A stretch of DNA of 64,000 nucleotides from UBA1783 sp033808805 (GTDB lineage: Bacteria; Bacillota_I; Bacilli_A; Erysipelotrichales; Erysipelotrichaceae): positions 68,282 to 132,281 of the forward strand of contig JAPXMY010000004.1 of NCBI GenBank assembly GCA_033808805.1, given 5' to 3'. Positions 1 through 8,922 of this stretch are shown here, piece by piece (position 1 is the stretch's first letter; each line of letters starts with the position of its first letter). The notes beneath the pieces are model-generated. The model was not told where the DNA came from. It saw only the letters and a program-made list of their open reading frames with translations, and ran no database searches. The position numbers and the translations under genes are program-made.

Positions 1-1
1 A

Positions 2-457
2 AAATTTGCTGGAATAAAGATTTTTTCAGTTATTTCTGGATCTATGGAGCCTGCTTACCGGATGGGCTCTTTAATATTTGTTAAACCTGTTAAATATACG
101 GAAGTGAAAGTAGGAGATGCTATCACTTTTGTTTTGTCTGATGAGACAATCGCTACTCATAGAGTAATAGCAATTTCAGATGATAATAAATATTTTTCTA
201 CCCAAGGGGATGCTAATGATTTTGAGGATGGAAATCCTGTTTACTTTGAAAATCTAATTGGCGTTCCTGTTTTTACTGTGCCTGTTCTGGGATATGTTGC
301 AAACTTTATTCAACGCCCACCAGGGTCATATATTACTATAATATTTTGCGCAGCCATGATACTGTTGGTGTTTTTGCCTGACTTTCTTGGTAATTCAGAA
401 TCTAAAGAAGAAAAGTCAGCCAAAAAATTAATAACACCTAAATATCATAAAATATAA
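2..457 (+). CDS. sipW: SipW-type (ER-type) signal peptidase I, 5'-truncated by window edge
   Basis: The reading frame is open from base 2, so the N-terminus lies outside the window. The first visible residues contain SGSMEP, the signal peptidase I nucleophile motif; the Ser codon is at 41-43, just before the first ATG at 44, so that ATG cannot be the true start. The general base is His in ATHRVI rather than Lys, which marks the SipW/ER-type class. A C-terminal membrane segment (around ITIIFCAAMILLVFLPDF) is followed by a lysine-rich tail. In Bacillus, SipW processes TasA-type fibre proteins. Here it precedes several SipW-type substrates in one direction, so it is probably their dedicated peptidase. 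Confidence 0.85.
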   Translation, partial: KFAGIKIFSVISGSMEPAYRMGSLIFVKPVKYTEVKVGDAITFVLSDETIATHRVIAISDDNKYFSTQGDANDFEDGNPVYFENLIGVPVFTVPVLGYVANFIQRPPGSYITIIFCAAMILLVFLPDFLGNSESKEEKSAKKLITPKYHKI

Positions 458-487
458 ATTTCATAAGAATGCAGAGGAGGAAATATT

Positions 488-1051
488 ATGCAAACTAAAA
501 CTAAGAAATTATTAATTGCGATTGTTTCAGTATTGATTCTAATCACTGGTACTATTGGAGCTACTTTAGCGTGGTTTACTGATAAGACACCAACGATTCA
601 AAATACCTTTACGGTAGGCAATATTGACATCAAATTGGAAGAAACTGAAAGAACTTATAAAATGGTTCCAGGCTACACTCTTCCCAAAGATCCTACAGTA
701 ACAGTAGAAAAGGGTTCTGTTGATTGCTGGTTATTTATTAAAATTGATAAGTCAACGAATTTAGATAATTTTATTGAATATACAGTAGCTGATGGATGGT
801 TACTGTTAGAACCAAATATATATTATCGTGAAGTTGCTGCTAACGAATCGGCAGATCAATCATTTGCGGTACTGAAAGATAATCAGGTTACTGTAAAAAC
901 TACTGTAACAAAAGAAATGATGGAAAAATTGACTGGTACAGCAGGTGAAAATCCTTATCCAACACTATCGTTTACAGCTTACGCAATACAGAAACATGGT
1001 TTCAATACTGCTGCTTTAGCTTGGGCTGAAGTCAGTACAACAACACCATAG
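488..1051 (+). CDS. SipW-dependent-type signal peptide protein (TasA/camelysin-like)
   Basis: This 187-residue exported protein starts with a Lys-rich n-region, a hydrophobic core (LLIAIVSVLILITG) and the motif GATLAWFTDK, typical of substrates of SipW-type signal peptidase. After the signal it continues with a short NTFTVGNIDI beta-strand segment like TasA/CalY family proteins. A strong RBS (GAGGAGG) lies 7-8 bases before the ATG. It directly follows the signal peptidase gene. By family it would be a secreted fibre or matrix subunit; that role is inferred. No sortase motif or C-terminal anchor is visible. Confidence 0.8.
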   Translation: MQTKTKKLLIAIVSVLILITGTIGATLAWFTDKTPTIQNTFTVGNIDIKLEETERTYKMVPGYTLPKDPTVTVEKGSVDCWLFIKIDKSTNLDNFIEYTVADGWLLLEPNIYYREVAANESADQSFAVLKDNQVTVKTTVTKEMMEKLTGTAGENPYPTLSFTAYAIQKHGFNTAALAWAEVSTTTP

Positions 1052-1131
1052 GAAATTTAAATTTAAAACGGAAGTTCAGGTTTTTTCACTGGACCGAGAC
1101 TAATTAAAATATCTTAGTTATCAATATGCAT

Positions 1132-1149
1132 GCCTAACTTCAGTTAGGT
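1132..1149 (+). terminator. hairpin between two exported-protein genes
   Basis: Arms CCTAAC and GTTAGG flank a TTCA loop. There is no clean T-run after it, so it may be a processing or attenuating hairpin rather than a full terminator. Confidence 0.35.
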
Positions 1150-1243
1150 GTGTAGATGAATAATCAAATATTTTTAATTATTTTTCTATGCAGAAATGTG
1201 ATATGTAAAGATATTGCTACGTTTGTAAAAAGGAGAGATAGAT

Positions 1244-1807
1244 ATGAAAAGGAGAGTTTTTGTTACATCTATTATAGTTATATTACTTTCAATAGGTGCT
1301 TTGAGTACGCATGCTTATATTGTGGCTCAGGGTACAGCAACAAATATCATCACAACGGGGAAAGTGAAAATTGAATTAAAAGAATATACGCTAGATGAAA
1401 ATAATAAAAGAATAGAATATGGTAACGAACCAATAGCTGTTATCCCATCAATGCAGGTTGATAAGATTGTCAATGTTAAAAATGTGGGCAATCAACCGGC
1501 ATATGTCAGAGTGTCAGTCAAAGTGCTGGTTAATTCACAGACTCAGCAGAACCCGGACTTGAGCAAAATTATTATTGACTACAATCAGACAGATTGGACA
1601 TTTAAAGATGGTTATTGGTATTACATGGCAGTTTTAAATGCTGGAGAAACTACAAAGGACCTTTTCACTTCAGTAGAATTTTCAGCAAATATGGGAAATG
1701 AGTTTATGAATAGTACTGTTACAGTAGATATACAGGCGCAGGCAACACAGTTTGCTAATCAAAATGTAGCTGATGCAACAGATGCAAAAGGTTGGCCAAC
1801 AGATTAA
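1244..1807 (+). CDS. secreted SipW-type substrate-like protein
   Basis: This 187-residue protein has an N-terminal signal (MKRRVFVTSIIVILLSIGALSTHAY) and a beta-rich body with NVKNVGNQPAYVRVSVKV. That Gly-Asn/Asp-x-x-AYVRV pattern also occurs in the protein at 5687 (NTGDTDAYIRVKLV), so the two are paralogues at domain level. The RBS AAAGGAGAG is well placed. It is probably an exported subunit of the same surface assembly; no enzymatic motif is seen. Gap of 192 bases from the previous gene, 12 bases to the next. Confidence 0.7.
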   Translation: MKRRVFVTSIIVILLSIGALSTHAYIVAQGTATNIITTGKVKIELKEYTLDENNKRIEYGNEPIAVIPSMQVDKIVNVKNVGNQPAYVRVSVKVLVNSQTQQNPDLSKIIIDYNQTDWTFKDGYWYYMAVLNAGETTKDLFTSVEFSANMGNEFMNSTVTVDIQAQATQFANQNVADATDAKGWPTD

Positions 1808-1819
1808 AAGGAGGTAAAT

Positions 1820-2449
1820 ATGAAATTATCAATTAAAAAAGTATTGTTTATCTTATTGACCTTACTGGCAATTACAACTACTTCAGTGCTTGCTGCCGGA
1901 CAGGTAATCTACGATGGTGATGCTCAAGAATTTATCTTTATACCGGGCACTGGTTCAACAGGAACCGACCTTTTTGGCGGATTTAAAAATATGATGCCTG
2001 GAGATAAACGAACTCAACAGGTATTAATTAAAAATCCAGCAGATAAAATGGTAGATATTGAGATTTTTATGAAATCAACAGGCTCAATGGTTGGTAGTGA
2101 AGATTTTTTAAATCAATTTAAATTAAAAGTAACTGCCAGTAGTGGAACAATTGAGCTATTTGAGGGACCTGCTGATCAAAGTGTTCAACTGACAGACTGG
2201 GTTTATTTAGGAAAAATCAATTCTGGTGGTGAGGTAGTGCTGGATGTTGAGTGTGAACTTCCGATAACTGCTGGAAATATTGCCAATGACGGTATTGGTT
2301 ATTTACAATGGCATTTTAAAATTGAGGCTTATGATGTACCACATACTGGTGATAATTATAACTTTACACTGCTTTATGGAGTAATGGGATTATCTCTAGC
2401 AGCGATTGCTGGTGTGGTGTATTTGAAAAAGAAAGTTTTAAAAGATTAA
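1820..2449 (+). CDS. cell-wall-anchored surface protein with VPHTGD sorting motif
   Basis: This 209-residue protein has a signal peptide (VLFILLTLLAITTTSVLAAG) and a C-terminal sorting signal: VPHTGDN, then a hydrophobic stretch (LLYGVMGLSLAAIAGVVYL) and the basic tail KKKVLKD. VPxTGD is an LPxTG variant used by sortases in low-GC Gram-positives. The body is beta-rich without recognised catalytic residues. It lies 12 bases after the preceding gene with RBS AAAGGAGG. It could be the wall anchor of the fibre-like assembly (inference). No sortase gene is in this window. Confidence 0.75.
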   Translation: MKLSIKKVLFILLTLLAITTTSVLAAGQVIYDGDAQEFIFIPGTGSTGTDLFGGFKNMMPGDKRTQQVLIKNPADKMVDIEIFMKSTGSMVGSEDFLNQFKLKVTASSGTIELFEGPADQSVQLTDWVYLGKINSGGEVVLDVECELPITAGNIANDGIGYLQWHFKIEAYDVPHTGDNYNFTLLYGVMGLSLAAIAGVVYLKKKVLKD

Positions 2450-2520
2450 TTACTAAAAAGAAAGATAAAAATATAAAAATTTTTAACTAATTTTAAAAAT
2501 AGATTGAATAATAATGATTA

Positions 2521-2611
2521 AACCTTTGGCATTATTAGCAAAGAGGAAATGAAAATATTGACTTGATATAAAAGTAAAAAAAGTCAAAAGATTAATAAAT
2601 TATCAAAGGTT
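2521..2611 (+). promoter_or_regulatory. nested inverted repeats in the leader of the VWA gene
   Basis: Outer arms AACCTTTG (2521-2528) and CAAAGGTT (2604-2611) enclose inner arms TTGACTT (2558-2564) and AAGTCAA (2581-2587). The element sits in the 223-base gap before the VWA gene. It matches no riboswitch consensus I could recognise. Confidence 0.4.
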
Positions 2612-2672
2612 AGAAAGGAAGAAATGATATTAATGTACAAACAAAGTATAAGTTTATCATGAAAGGTTGCCT

Positions 2673-5669
2673 ATGAAGAAAAAGAAATTTATAACCTTGT
2701 TGTTAAGTCTATCTTTTATCTGCACGCTGATATTTCCTGTTGTGACAACTAAAGCACAAAATGGTGAAGGAGGAGATCCTAGCACGGATGGCATGGTCAT
2801 CAGCAAGACCGCTATAGACAATGGTAATGGTACTTATACCATTACGTTGGAAGCCTTTGCTACTGGTGAAACAATAATCAGTGAAATTGCAGAAGATGTT
2901 CCTTTAGATATTATTTTAGTACTTGACCAATCAGGTTCCATGAACTTTTCAATTGGCACTGTTTCTTTTAATGCATATAGTAGTAGTGAAAGTACAAATA
3001 TACTGCACTATGATCGTCGCCATAATGGCGGAACTTCAAACCTTTGGCATAAATTGAGTAATAACAGTTATGTTCCTGTTTCAGTGGATAGACAAGTAGT
3101 TATTACAGGGTATCAGCAATTAAGTACAAGTTTAACTAACTATGACTACTATTATTATGCAGATAGACTATATGAAAAAGTTGGAGAGGAATACAAAAAG
3201 GTTAATTTAAGCAGAAGACAATATTATAATTATTATACTTATTCATATTACTATGTATATACCTATGATTTTTCTGATGGAACGAGAATTAATAGTTATT
3301 ATAGTACAGGTTATCCTAACTTGGGTGCTCGTGCACCACTTTATGCTGCAACAACAGCTTATGAATATACATATACTTATACAAACGGTGGTGGAGTAAC
3401 GCAGACAATCGGAACTTCTACTGGGTCAAATACTCAGTTTGTTACCCCATTATATAGAAGAACAGTCAACTCAAATTCTGGTATTTCAAGATTGCAGGCA
3501 TTAAAAAATGCCGTTACGACCTTTGTTAACAGTGTAGCTACTAAAGCTGCTGGTGCAGATGGAAGTATTGGAACAGCTGATGATGTAAATCATCGTATCG
3601 CTATGGTAGGTTTTGCATCAGGAAACTATCGTCCAGAAGAAGGGGTATATTATCACTATTTAAATACGGAAATATTTATTGGAGCAACTGAATATAGATA
3701 TGGTACAGCTGCACAGAGTGTTTATGGAACGGCTTTCCAAAGTATGGATACTCAGGTAGGACAGGACAATATAACCGCTTCTATTGGAGCTCTTGATGGT
3801 GATGGAGGTACTCTTGTTCATTTAGGTATGGAAATGGCAAATGGAATTTTAGATGCCAACCCTATTCCACAAAATGAGGAACGTAAACGCGTTATTATTG
3901 TCTTTACAGATGGCACTCCTGGTTGGTCAGGATATGACGCTAATATGGCAGCATCAGCAATTAATCAAGGAGATCTTGCAAGAAATAAACAAACAACAAT
4001 TTATACAGTTGGAATTTTTGATGGTGCGGATGCTAGCAGTCCAGGAAGTAATGCTAGTGGAGCAACAACAAGTCAAAAAGCTAACTGGTTTATGCAGAAT
4101 TTATCGTGTAATCAAGGAACACCACAGGATCCGAGTTTTTATCTATCTACTAATAATACTGAATCATTAAATAATGTATTCCAGCAATTAGTTGAGCAGA
4201 TTGTAACTGAAAGATGTGGAACGACGTTAAATGAATATGCAGTTATTAAAGACGTTATTTCTCAAAGTTTCACATTACCACAAGGAGTATTAGAAAGTGA
4301 TATTACTTTAGAAACTTACGCATGTACTGGAATGAATGGACAAGAATATATATGGTCAAAAAATAATGATGCTATGGGTGCTACTGTTGATATAAGTGAA
4401 GATAGAACTCAATTGAGTGTTACTGGTTTTGACTTTTCTGGAAATTATGTAGGTACTATAACTGAAAATGGAAATGTTACTTATCGTGGAAATAAATTGG
4501 TGATAAAGTTTGATGTAATACCTCGTCCAGGCTTTTTAGGTGGCAATCAAGTTAAAACTAATGCTAGTGCTGGCATTTATGAAAATATTAATGCTACTGA
4601 TCCAGTTTTGGTATTTGAAGATCCAATCGTGGATGTTGCTATTCCTGCTATAGAAATTACTGTCCCTTCAGGGGCAAAGGACATTTATCTTTTACAAGGA
4701 ATCCCTTTGGAAGATATTAGTGAAGGTGTGGCAGTTAAAATTGGAACTGTGAATTTTAATCTTGATCCAAATGCTGTCAATTGGGGCTTGGAAGCTTGGC
4801 AAAATGAATACATAGATGTAGTCATCACTTATATAGATGCTAATGGTAATCCAATTCCAGCAGAAGGTTTACAAAATATTTCTAGTGACACAAGTTATTC
4901 TGTAAGTGTTTCAGTTGAACTAAAATATACTGGAACAGTTTCAGGAGCAGGTGGAACTCAAACTGGCGGCGTAACAATTAATGTCTTTAAACCAGAGCTT
5001 ACTTTTAAAGACGGTTCAGTCTATTATGGTGCTGCTGTTCCTACAGATGCTGAGTATGCCAGCAATTTAACTAGTACAATATGGAAACATAATGGGGTTG
5101 AGGCAAATGAAAGTGAAATGGGAGTTGCTCCAGTTTTGACTTTGACTTATACGCCAGAAAGCAGCAAGATTGTAGATGGTAAAATTGCTGCTAAAGATGA
5201 TATTAAGGTAAATACAATTGTAAAGATTGGAGATGTCGATATAACTGATAAGACTGTATTTTTGCATACTCCATGTAATCCTCCTTGTGATTGGAATGAA
5301 AATATATTGGATGGAAGTCCTGCTTTCTTACTGCATGTCAAAACTTGTGCTTTGACAGTTGTTAAGACTGGGGGAGCTGAAAATGAATCATATGTCTTTG
5401 AAGTTAAAAAAGATGGTGTTAAATATACTGAATTAACAATTTGGGGTAATGGAAGCAAGACACTTGTAGAATTACCTGTCGGCAACTATACTATTGAGGA
5501 AAACACTGGTTGGAGTTGGCGATATAATGCTGATAATGGAGGCACTATTATTTTAAGTGCAGCTAATCCTGAAGGAAGCATTACTTGTACCAATAGTTCA
5601 AATGGCAAAGATAATTGGCTAAATGGGTTTAGTGAGATAGTTCAAAACATCTATAATGCTATCAATTAA
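2673..5669 (+). CDS. secreted von Willebrand A domain protein with Tyr-rich insert and SpaA/Cna-B-like C-terminus
   Basis: The protein has about 998 residues from the ATG at 2673; an in-frame TTG at 2667 abuts the RBS AAAGG and is unlikely to be the start. After a signal peptide (LLLSLSFICTLIFPVVTTKAQ) comes a VWA domain with MIDAS motif DQSGS at about residues 85-89 and the later strand IIVFTDGTPG. Between the MIDAS strand and the next helix lies a long insert, about residues 92-265, very rich in Tyr (17 of 44 residues at 157-200). Beta-sandwich regions follow, and a C-terminal SpaA/Cna-B-like domain (LTVVKTGGAENESYVFEV, PVGNYTIEENTGWSW). No LPxTG or membrane anchor is present, so it is secreted or held by partners. 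An adhesin or fibre-tip role is inferred. Confidence 0.85.
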   Translation: MKKKKFITLLLSLSFICTLIFPVVTTKAQNGEGGDPSTDGMVISKTAIDNGNGTYTITLEAFATGETIISEIAEDVPLDIILVLDQSGSMNFSIGTVSFNAYSSSESTNILHYDRRHNGGTSNLWHKLSNNSYVPVSVDRQVVITGYQQLSTSLTNYDYYYYADRLYEKVGEEYKKVNLSRRQYYNYYTYSYYYVYTYDFSDGTRINSYYSTGYPNLGARAPLYAATTAYEYTYTYTNGGGVTQTIGTSTGSNTQFVTPLYRRTVNSNSGISRLQALKNAVTTFVNSVATKAAGADGSIGTADDVNHRIAMVGFASGNYRPEEGVYYHYLNTEIFIGATEYRYGTAAQSVYGTAFQSMDTQVGQDNITASIGALDGDGGTLVHLGMEMANGILDANPIPQNEERKRVIIVFTDGTPGWSGYDANMAASAINQGDLARNKQTTIYTVGIFDGADASSPGSNASGATTSQKANWFMQNLSCNQGTPQDPSFYLSTNNTESLNNVFQQLVEQIVTERCGTTLNEYAVIKDVISQSFTLPQGVLESDITLETYACTGMNGQEYIWSKNNDAMGATVDISEDRTQLSVTGFDFSGNYVGTITENGNVTYRGNKLVIKFDVIPRPGFLGGNQVKTNASAGIYENINATDPVLVFEDPIVDVAIPAIEITVPSGAKDIYLLQGIPLEDISEGVAVKIGTVNFNLDPNAVNWGLEAWQNEYIDVVITYIDANGNPIPAEGLQNISSDTSYSVSVSVELKYTGTVSGAGGTQTGGVTINVFKPELTFKDGSVYYGAAVPTDAEYASNLTSTIWKHNGVEANESEMGVAPVLTLTYTPESSKIVDGKIAAKDDIKVNTIVKIGDVDITDKTVFLHTPCNPPCDWNENILDGSPAFLLHVKTCALTVVKTGGAENESYVFEVKKDGVKYTELTIWGNGSKTLVELPVGNYTIEENTGWSWRYNADNGGTIILSAANPEGSITCTNSSNGKDNWLNGFSEIVQNIYNAIN

Positions 5670-5686
5670 GGAAGGAGTGAAACAAA

Positions 5687-6280
5687 ATGACTGAAAAAAA
5701 ATATAGAACACGTCGTTTAAAAAGAAGACGAATAAGAAAAGAAATAATTGTATCACTACTTCTAGTACTGTTTTTAGTTATGATGGTAACAGTTGGGAAA
5801 ACTCTAGCCTATTTGTTAGATAAAAGCCAACCTATAAAAAATACTTTCACTAAATCTAGCGTTACCTGTCAAGTAACAGAGGATTTTACAGATAAAAAAA
5901 CAAAGAAAAATGTAAATGTTACTAATACAGGTGATACCGATGCTTATATTAGAGTGAAGTTAGTAACTTATCGAGTTAATGAAGATGGTAATCAAATTGG
6001 TGGACTAGCCCAGATACCAATGTTTACTCCTGGTACTAATTGGATAGAGTATGATGGTTATTATTACTATACCCTTCCAGTTGCGCCTGGTGCATCTCCT
6101 GCAAATCCTTTAATTGGTGAAAATGGAATTATTTTAGAAGGTTCTTATTCTGATGCTGATGGTGGAAGGCAGGCTATTGATGTTATTGCTGAAGCTATTC
6201 AAAGTTATCCTGCTAAAGCAGCGGGTGAAGCCTGGGGTGTAAGTATTACTGAAGGATCAGTTTCTATTTATCAACCATAA
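5687..6280 (+). CDS. SipW-dependent-type signal peptide protein with basic N-terminus
   Basis: This 197-residue protein has a strikingly basic start (RTRRLKRRRIRKE), a hydrophobic core (IIVSLLLVLFLVMMVTVG) and KTLAYLLDKSQPIKNTFT, the pattern expected of SipW-type substrates. The body includes NVTNTGDTDAYIRVKLV, resembling the protein at 1244. It starts 17 bases after the VWA gene with RBS GGAAGGAG, so it belongs to the same operon. It is probably a secreted fibre-type subunit; no catalytic motif is seen. Confidence 0.75.
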   Translation: MTEKKYRTRRLKRRRIRKEIIVSLLLVLFLVMMVTVGKTLAYLLDKSQPIKNTFTKSSVTCQVTEDFTDKKTKKNVNVTNTGDTDAYIRVKLVTYRVNEDGNQIGGLAQIPMFTPGTNWIEYDGYYYYTLPVAPGASPANPLIGENGIILEGSYSDADGGRQAIDVIAEAIQSYPAKAAGEAWGVSITEGSVSIYQP

Positions 6281-6338
6281 AAAGGGGAACATTTAATTAA
6301 AGTTATTCTATAATTCAGTTGAAATTTTTAAAGTGAAT

Positions 6339-6385
6339 AAAAGGAATGGTTTGCCTATTGTCAATGAATCATTCCTTTTAATTTA
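6339..6385 (+). terminator. terminator of the surface-protein operon
   Basis: Arms AAAAGGAATG (6339-6348) and CATTCCTTTT (6370-6379) form a stem followed by a T/A-rich run. It marks the end of the surface operon ahead of the ECF genes. Confidence 0.6.
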
Positions 6386-6410
6386 ACTTTTATATTTTCA
6401 TTTTGTTAAA

Positions 6411-6440
6411 TTGTATTAAATGTTATTTTACTGATATAAT
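6411..6440 (+). promoter_or_regulatory. promoter for ecfA1-ecfA2-ecfT-truA
   Basis: TTGTAT and TATAAT are separated by 18 bases; the -10 ends 23 bases before the ecfA1 start. Confidence 0.6.
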
Positions 6441-6463
6441 GATAGGGTTGAGTAGGTGAGTAT

Positions 6464-7294
6464 GTGAATAAAGTAATAGAAGTTAAGAATTTAAAGTATC
6501 AATATACTGATGATAATATGACTATTGATGATATTTCTTTTTCTATTGAAAAAGGTAGTTATACTACAATCATTGGTCACAATGGTTCTGGTAAAAGCAC
6601 AATTGCTAAATTACTTTTGGGCTTGCTGGAGAAGAAATCAGGGTCTATTTTTATTGACGGCATTGAGCTTAATTATGAGAATTTAAATCAGATTAGAAAT
6701 AAAATAGGTATCGTCTTTCAAAATCCAGATAATCAATTTATTGGATCGACAGTAAGAGATGATATTGCTTTTGGTTTGGAAAATCATTGTTTTGATAGAA
6801 ATAAGATGGATTCAATAATTGAAAGTTTTGCCAAGAAGGTTAATATGACTGATTTTTTAGAAAGCGAACCAACCAAATTATCAGGTGGGCAAAAACAAAG
6901 GGTGGCAATTGCTTCTGTTTTAGCTATGGATTTAAAGATAATTGTTTTCGATGAAGCTACAAGTATGCTGGATCCTACTGGAAAAAGAGAAATAAATAGA
7001 TTAATCAAAGAGTTGCACCAGGAAAATGAGATTACCGTAATCTCTATTACTCATGATATTGAAGAGGTTGCTCAAAGTGACAATGTCTTGGTGATTGATA
7101 ATGGTAAACTGGCGATGTCAGGTAGTCCTGAAAAAGTATTCAGTAATGAAAAAGTAATGGTAAAAATGAAGTTAGATATTCCCTTTGTCTATAAACTTAG
7201 AAACAGTTTAAGAGCTAAAGGAGTAAAAGTATCTAACACCTTAGATTTAGAAAGGCTGGCGGAGGAAGTATGTCAATACATTTTGAAAAATTAG
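6464..7294 (+). CDS. ecfA1: energy-coupling factor transporter ATPase EcfA1
   Basis: This 276-residue ABC ATPase powers ECF vitamin/metal importers. It shows Walker A GHNGSGKST (residues 38-46), Q-loop VFQNPDNQF, signature LSGGQKQR, Walker B IIVFDEATSMLD and the switch His in ISITHD. GTG is the start, supported by RBS AGGTGAG a few bases upstream. It overlaps ecfA2 by 25 bases and begins the canonical ecfA1-ecfA2-ecfT-truA cluster of Firmicutes. No substrate-binding S component is adjacent, so this is a shared group II ECF core. Confidence 0.95.
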   Translation: MNKVIEVKNLKYQYTDDNMTIDDISFSIEKGSYTTIIGHNGSGKSTIAKLLLGLLEKKSGSIFIDGIELNYENLNQIRNKIGIVFQNPDNQFIGSTVRDDIAFGLENHCFDRNKMDSIIESFAKKVNMTDFLESEPTKLSGGQKQRVAIASVLAMDLKIIVFDEATSMLDPTGKREINRLIKELHQENEITVISITHDIEEVAQSDNVLVIDNGKLAMSGSPEKVFSNEKVMVKMKLDIPFVYKLRNSLRAKGVKVSNTLDLERLAEEVCQYILKN

Positions 7295-8127
7295 ATCATA
7301 TTTACAGTCCTGATACTGTCTTTGAATTTAAGGCCTTAGAAGATGTTAATTTAGATATCAGTATGGGAAAAATAACAGCCATCATTGGAGCTACCGGCTC
7401 TGGCAAAACAACACTGGTTCAACATCTGAATGGTTTACTGTTGCCATCAAAAGGCTTTTTAACAGTCAATGATTTTACTATTAAAGCCAATGAAAAGCCT
7501 AAGAAGATCAAGGATTTAAGAAGGCAGGTTGGCCTGGTTTTCCAGTTTGCGGAATATCAGCTGTTTGAAGAAACGCTGATCAAAGATGTAGCTTTTGGTC
7601 CTAAAAACTTTGGTGTCAGCGAACAGGAAGCCGAAGAGATAGCAATCAGAGCTTTAGTTACTGTTGGACTTGATCCAAGAGATTTCAATAAATCACCGCT
7701 GGAATTATCAGGAGGGCAAAAAAGAAGAGTAGCAATTGCTGGTATTTTAGCTATGGCACCTTCAATTCTGGTGCTTGATGAACCAACTGCTGGTTTAGAT
7801 CCGCAGGGAGCTAAGTCGATGATGGAACTTTTTACAATGCTGAATAAAGAAAAAGGAATTACAGTACTGATTGTTACTCATAATATGGAGCATGTTTTAG
7901 AATACTGTGATGAAGTGGTTGTTTTAGAAAGTGGAAAAGTTATTATGCATACGGATAAAAAAGAGTTTTTCAAAAATGACCAGTATATGGAAAAGGCTTC
8001 AATTGATCCTCCAGTAATCATTGCCTTTAAAAAGATGTGCCAGCAGCATGGTATTAGTTTTGACAGTGATGTTTTAACTATTGATAAGCTTGTCAGTGAA
8101 GTTGTTAAGAAAAGAGGTAAAAGATGA
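7270..8127 (+). CDS. ecfA2: energy-coupling factor transporter ATPase EcfA2
   Basis: This 285-residue second ECF ATPase has Walker A GATGSGKTT, Q-loop VFQFAEYQLF, signature LSGGQKRR, Walker B ILVLDEPTAGLDP and switch His in VTHNMEH. The start at 7270 has RBS GGAGG and lies inside the end of ecfA1. The gene ends TGA, overlapping the ecfT ATG by four bases, a translational-coupling arrangement. Confidence 0.95.
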   Translation: MSIHFEKLDHIYSPDTVFEFKALEDVNLDISMGKITAIIGATGSGKTTLVQHLNGLLLPSKGFLTVNDFTIKANEKPKKIKDLRRQVGLVFQFAEYQLFEETLIKDVAFGPKNFGVSEQEAEEIAIRALVTVGLDPRDFNKSPLELSGGQKRRVAIAGILAMAPSILVLDEPTAGLDPQGAKSMMELFTMLNKEKGITVLIVTHNMEHVLEYCDEVVVLESGKVIMHTDKKEFFKNDQYMEKASIDPPVIIAFKKMCQQHGISFDSDVLTIDKLVSEVVKKRGKR

Positions 8128-8921
8128 ATAATATAGCTTTAGGTAAATATATTCCTTTGAACTCTTTTGTTCATAAATTGGACCCTAGGACTAAAATTAT
8201 TGCGATGATGATTCTTTTAGTCGCGATATTTATTCCAGTAGGTTTTTCAGGATATGGTATTATTGGCATATTTTTGTTAATTTCATTAATTTTAAGCAAA
8301 CTATCTCTTTCATTTGTCTGGAAGAGTTTTAAACCATCATTATTCATGCTGGTATTTTTGCTTGTTATTAATATATTTATAATTAAAACTGGAGATATCT
8401 GGTTAACAATTGGAACGTTCAATTTATATAGTGGAGCAGTAATTCAAACTATCTATATTGTTTTAAGACTATTATTGATGATTGTTATTACTACAATGCT
8501 GACAGCAACAACCAAACCGCTGGACTTAACAATGGGGCTGGAAGATCTGCTTTCACCACTGGCAAAACTTAATGTTCCAACTCATGACATCGCAATGATG
8601 ATTTCTTTGGCATTAAGATTTATTCCAACATTGTTAGAAGAAGCTCAAAGAATCCTGAAGGCTCAGGCATCACGAGGGGTAGATATGGAAAGTGGTTCTT
8701 TTAAAGAAAAGATTCAGGCTATTCTTTCTTTAATTGTTCCCTTATTTGTTTCATCATTCCAGAAGGCTGATGATTTGGCTGATGCAATGGAAGCCAGAGG
8801 TTATGTTGTCGGGGCTAAAAGAGTTAGATATAAACAGCTTAAATTTACTTTCAGTGACTTTATAACTTTGGTTGCTGTTATATCGATACTGGCAGGTTTG
8901 ATTTTATTAAAGGTGCTGTAA
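8124..8921 (+). CDS. ecfT: ECF transporter transmembrane protein EcfT
   Basis: This 265-residue integral membrane protein (about 5-6 hydrophobic segments) is the scaffold joining the ATPases to S components. The two coupling motifs are visible as QASRG and EARGY in the cytoplasmic helices. It follows ecfA2 with an ATGA overlap and precedes truA by one base. Confidence 0.95.
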   Translation: MNNIALGKYIPLNSFVHKLDPRTKIIAMMILLVAIFIPVGFSGYGIIGIFLLISLILSKLSLSFVWKSFKPSLFMLVFLLVINIFIIKTGDIWLTIGTFNLYSGAVIQTIYIVLRLLLMIVITTMLTATTKPLDLTMGLEDLLSPLAKLNVPTHDIAMMISLALRFIPTLLEEAQRILKAQASRGVDMESGSFKEKIQAILSLIVPLFVSSFQKADDLADAMEARGYVVGAKRVRYKQLKFTFSDFITLVAVISILAGLILLKVL

Positions 8922-8922
8922 G

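Noticed and set aside
1156..1374. 72-codon ORF overlapping the 1244 gene
   Set aside because: Out of frame with a well-supported exported-protein gene, poor RBS and no family-like sequence.
2450..2672. Cyclic-di-GMP riboswitch before the VWA gene
   Set aside because: Inverted repeats are present, but the conserved aptamer cores of either class are missing.
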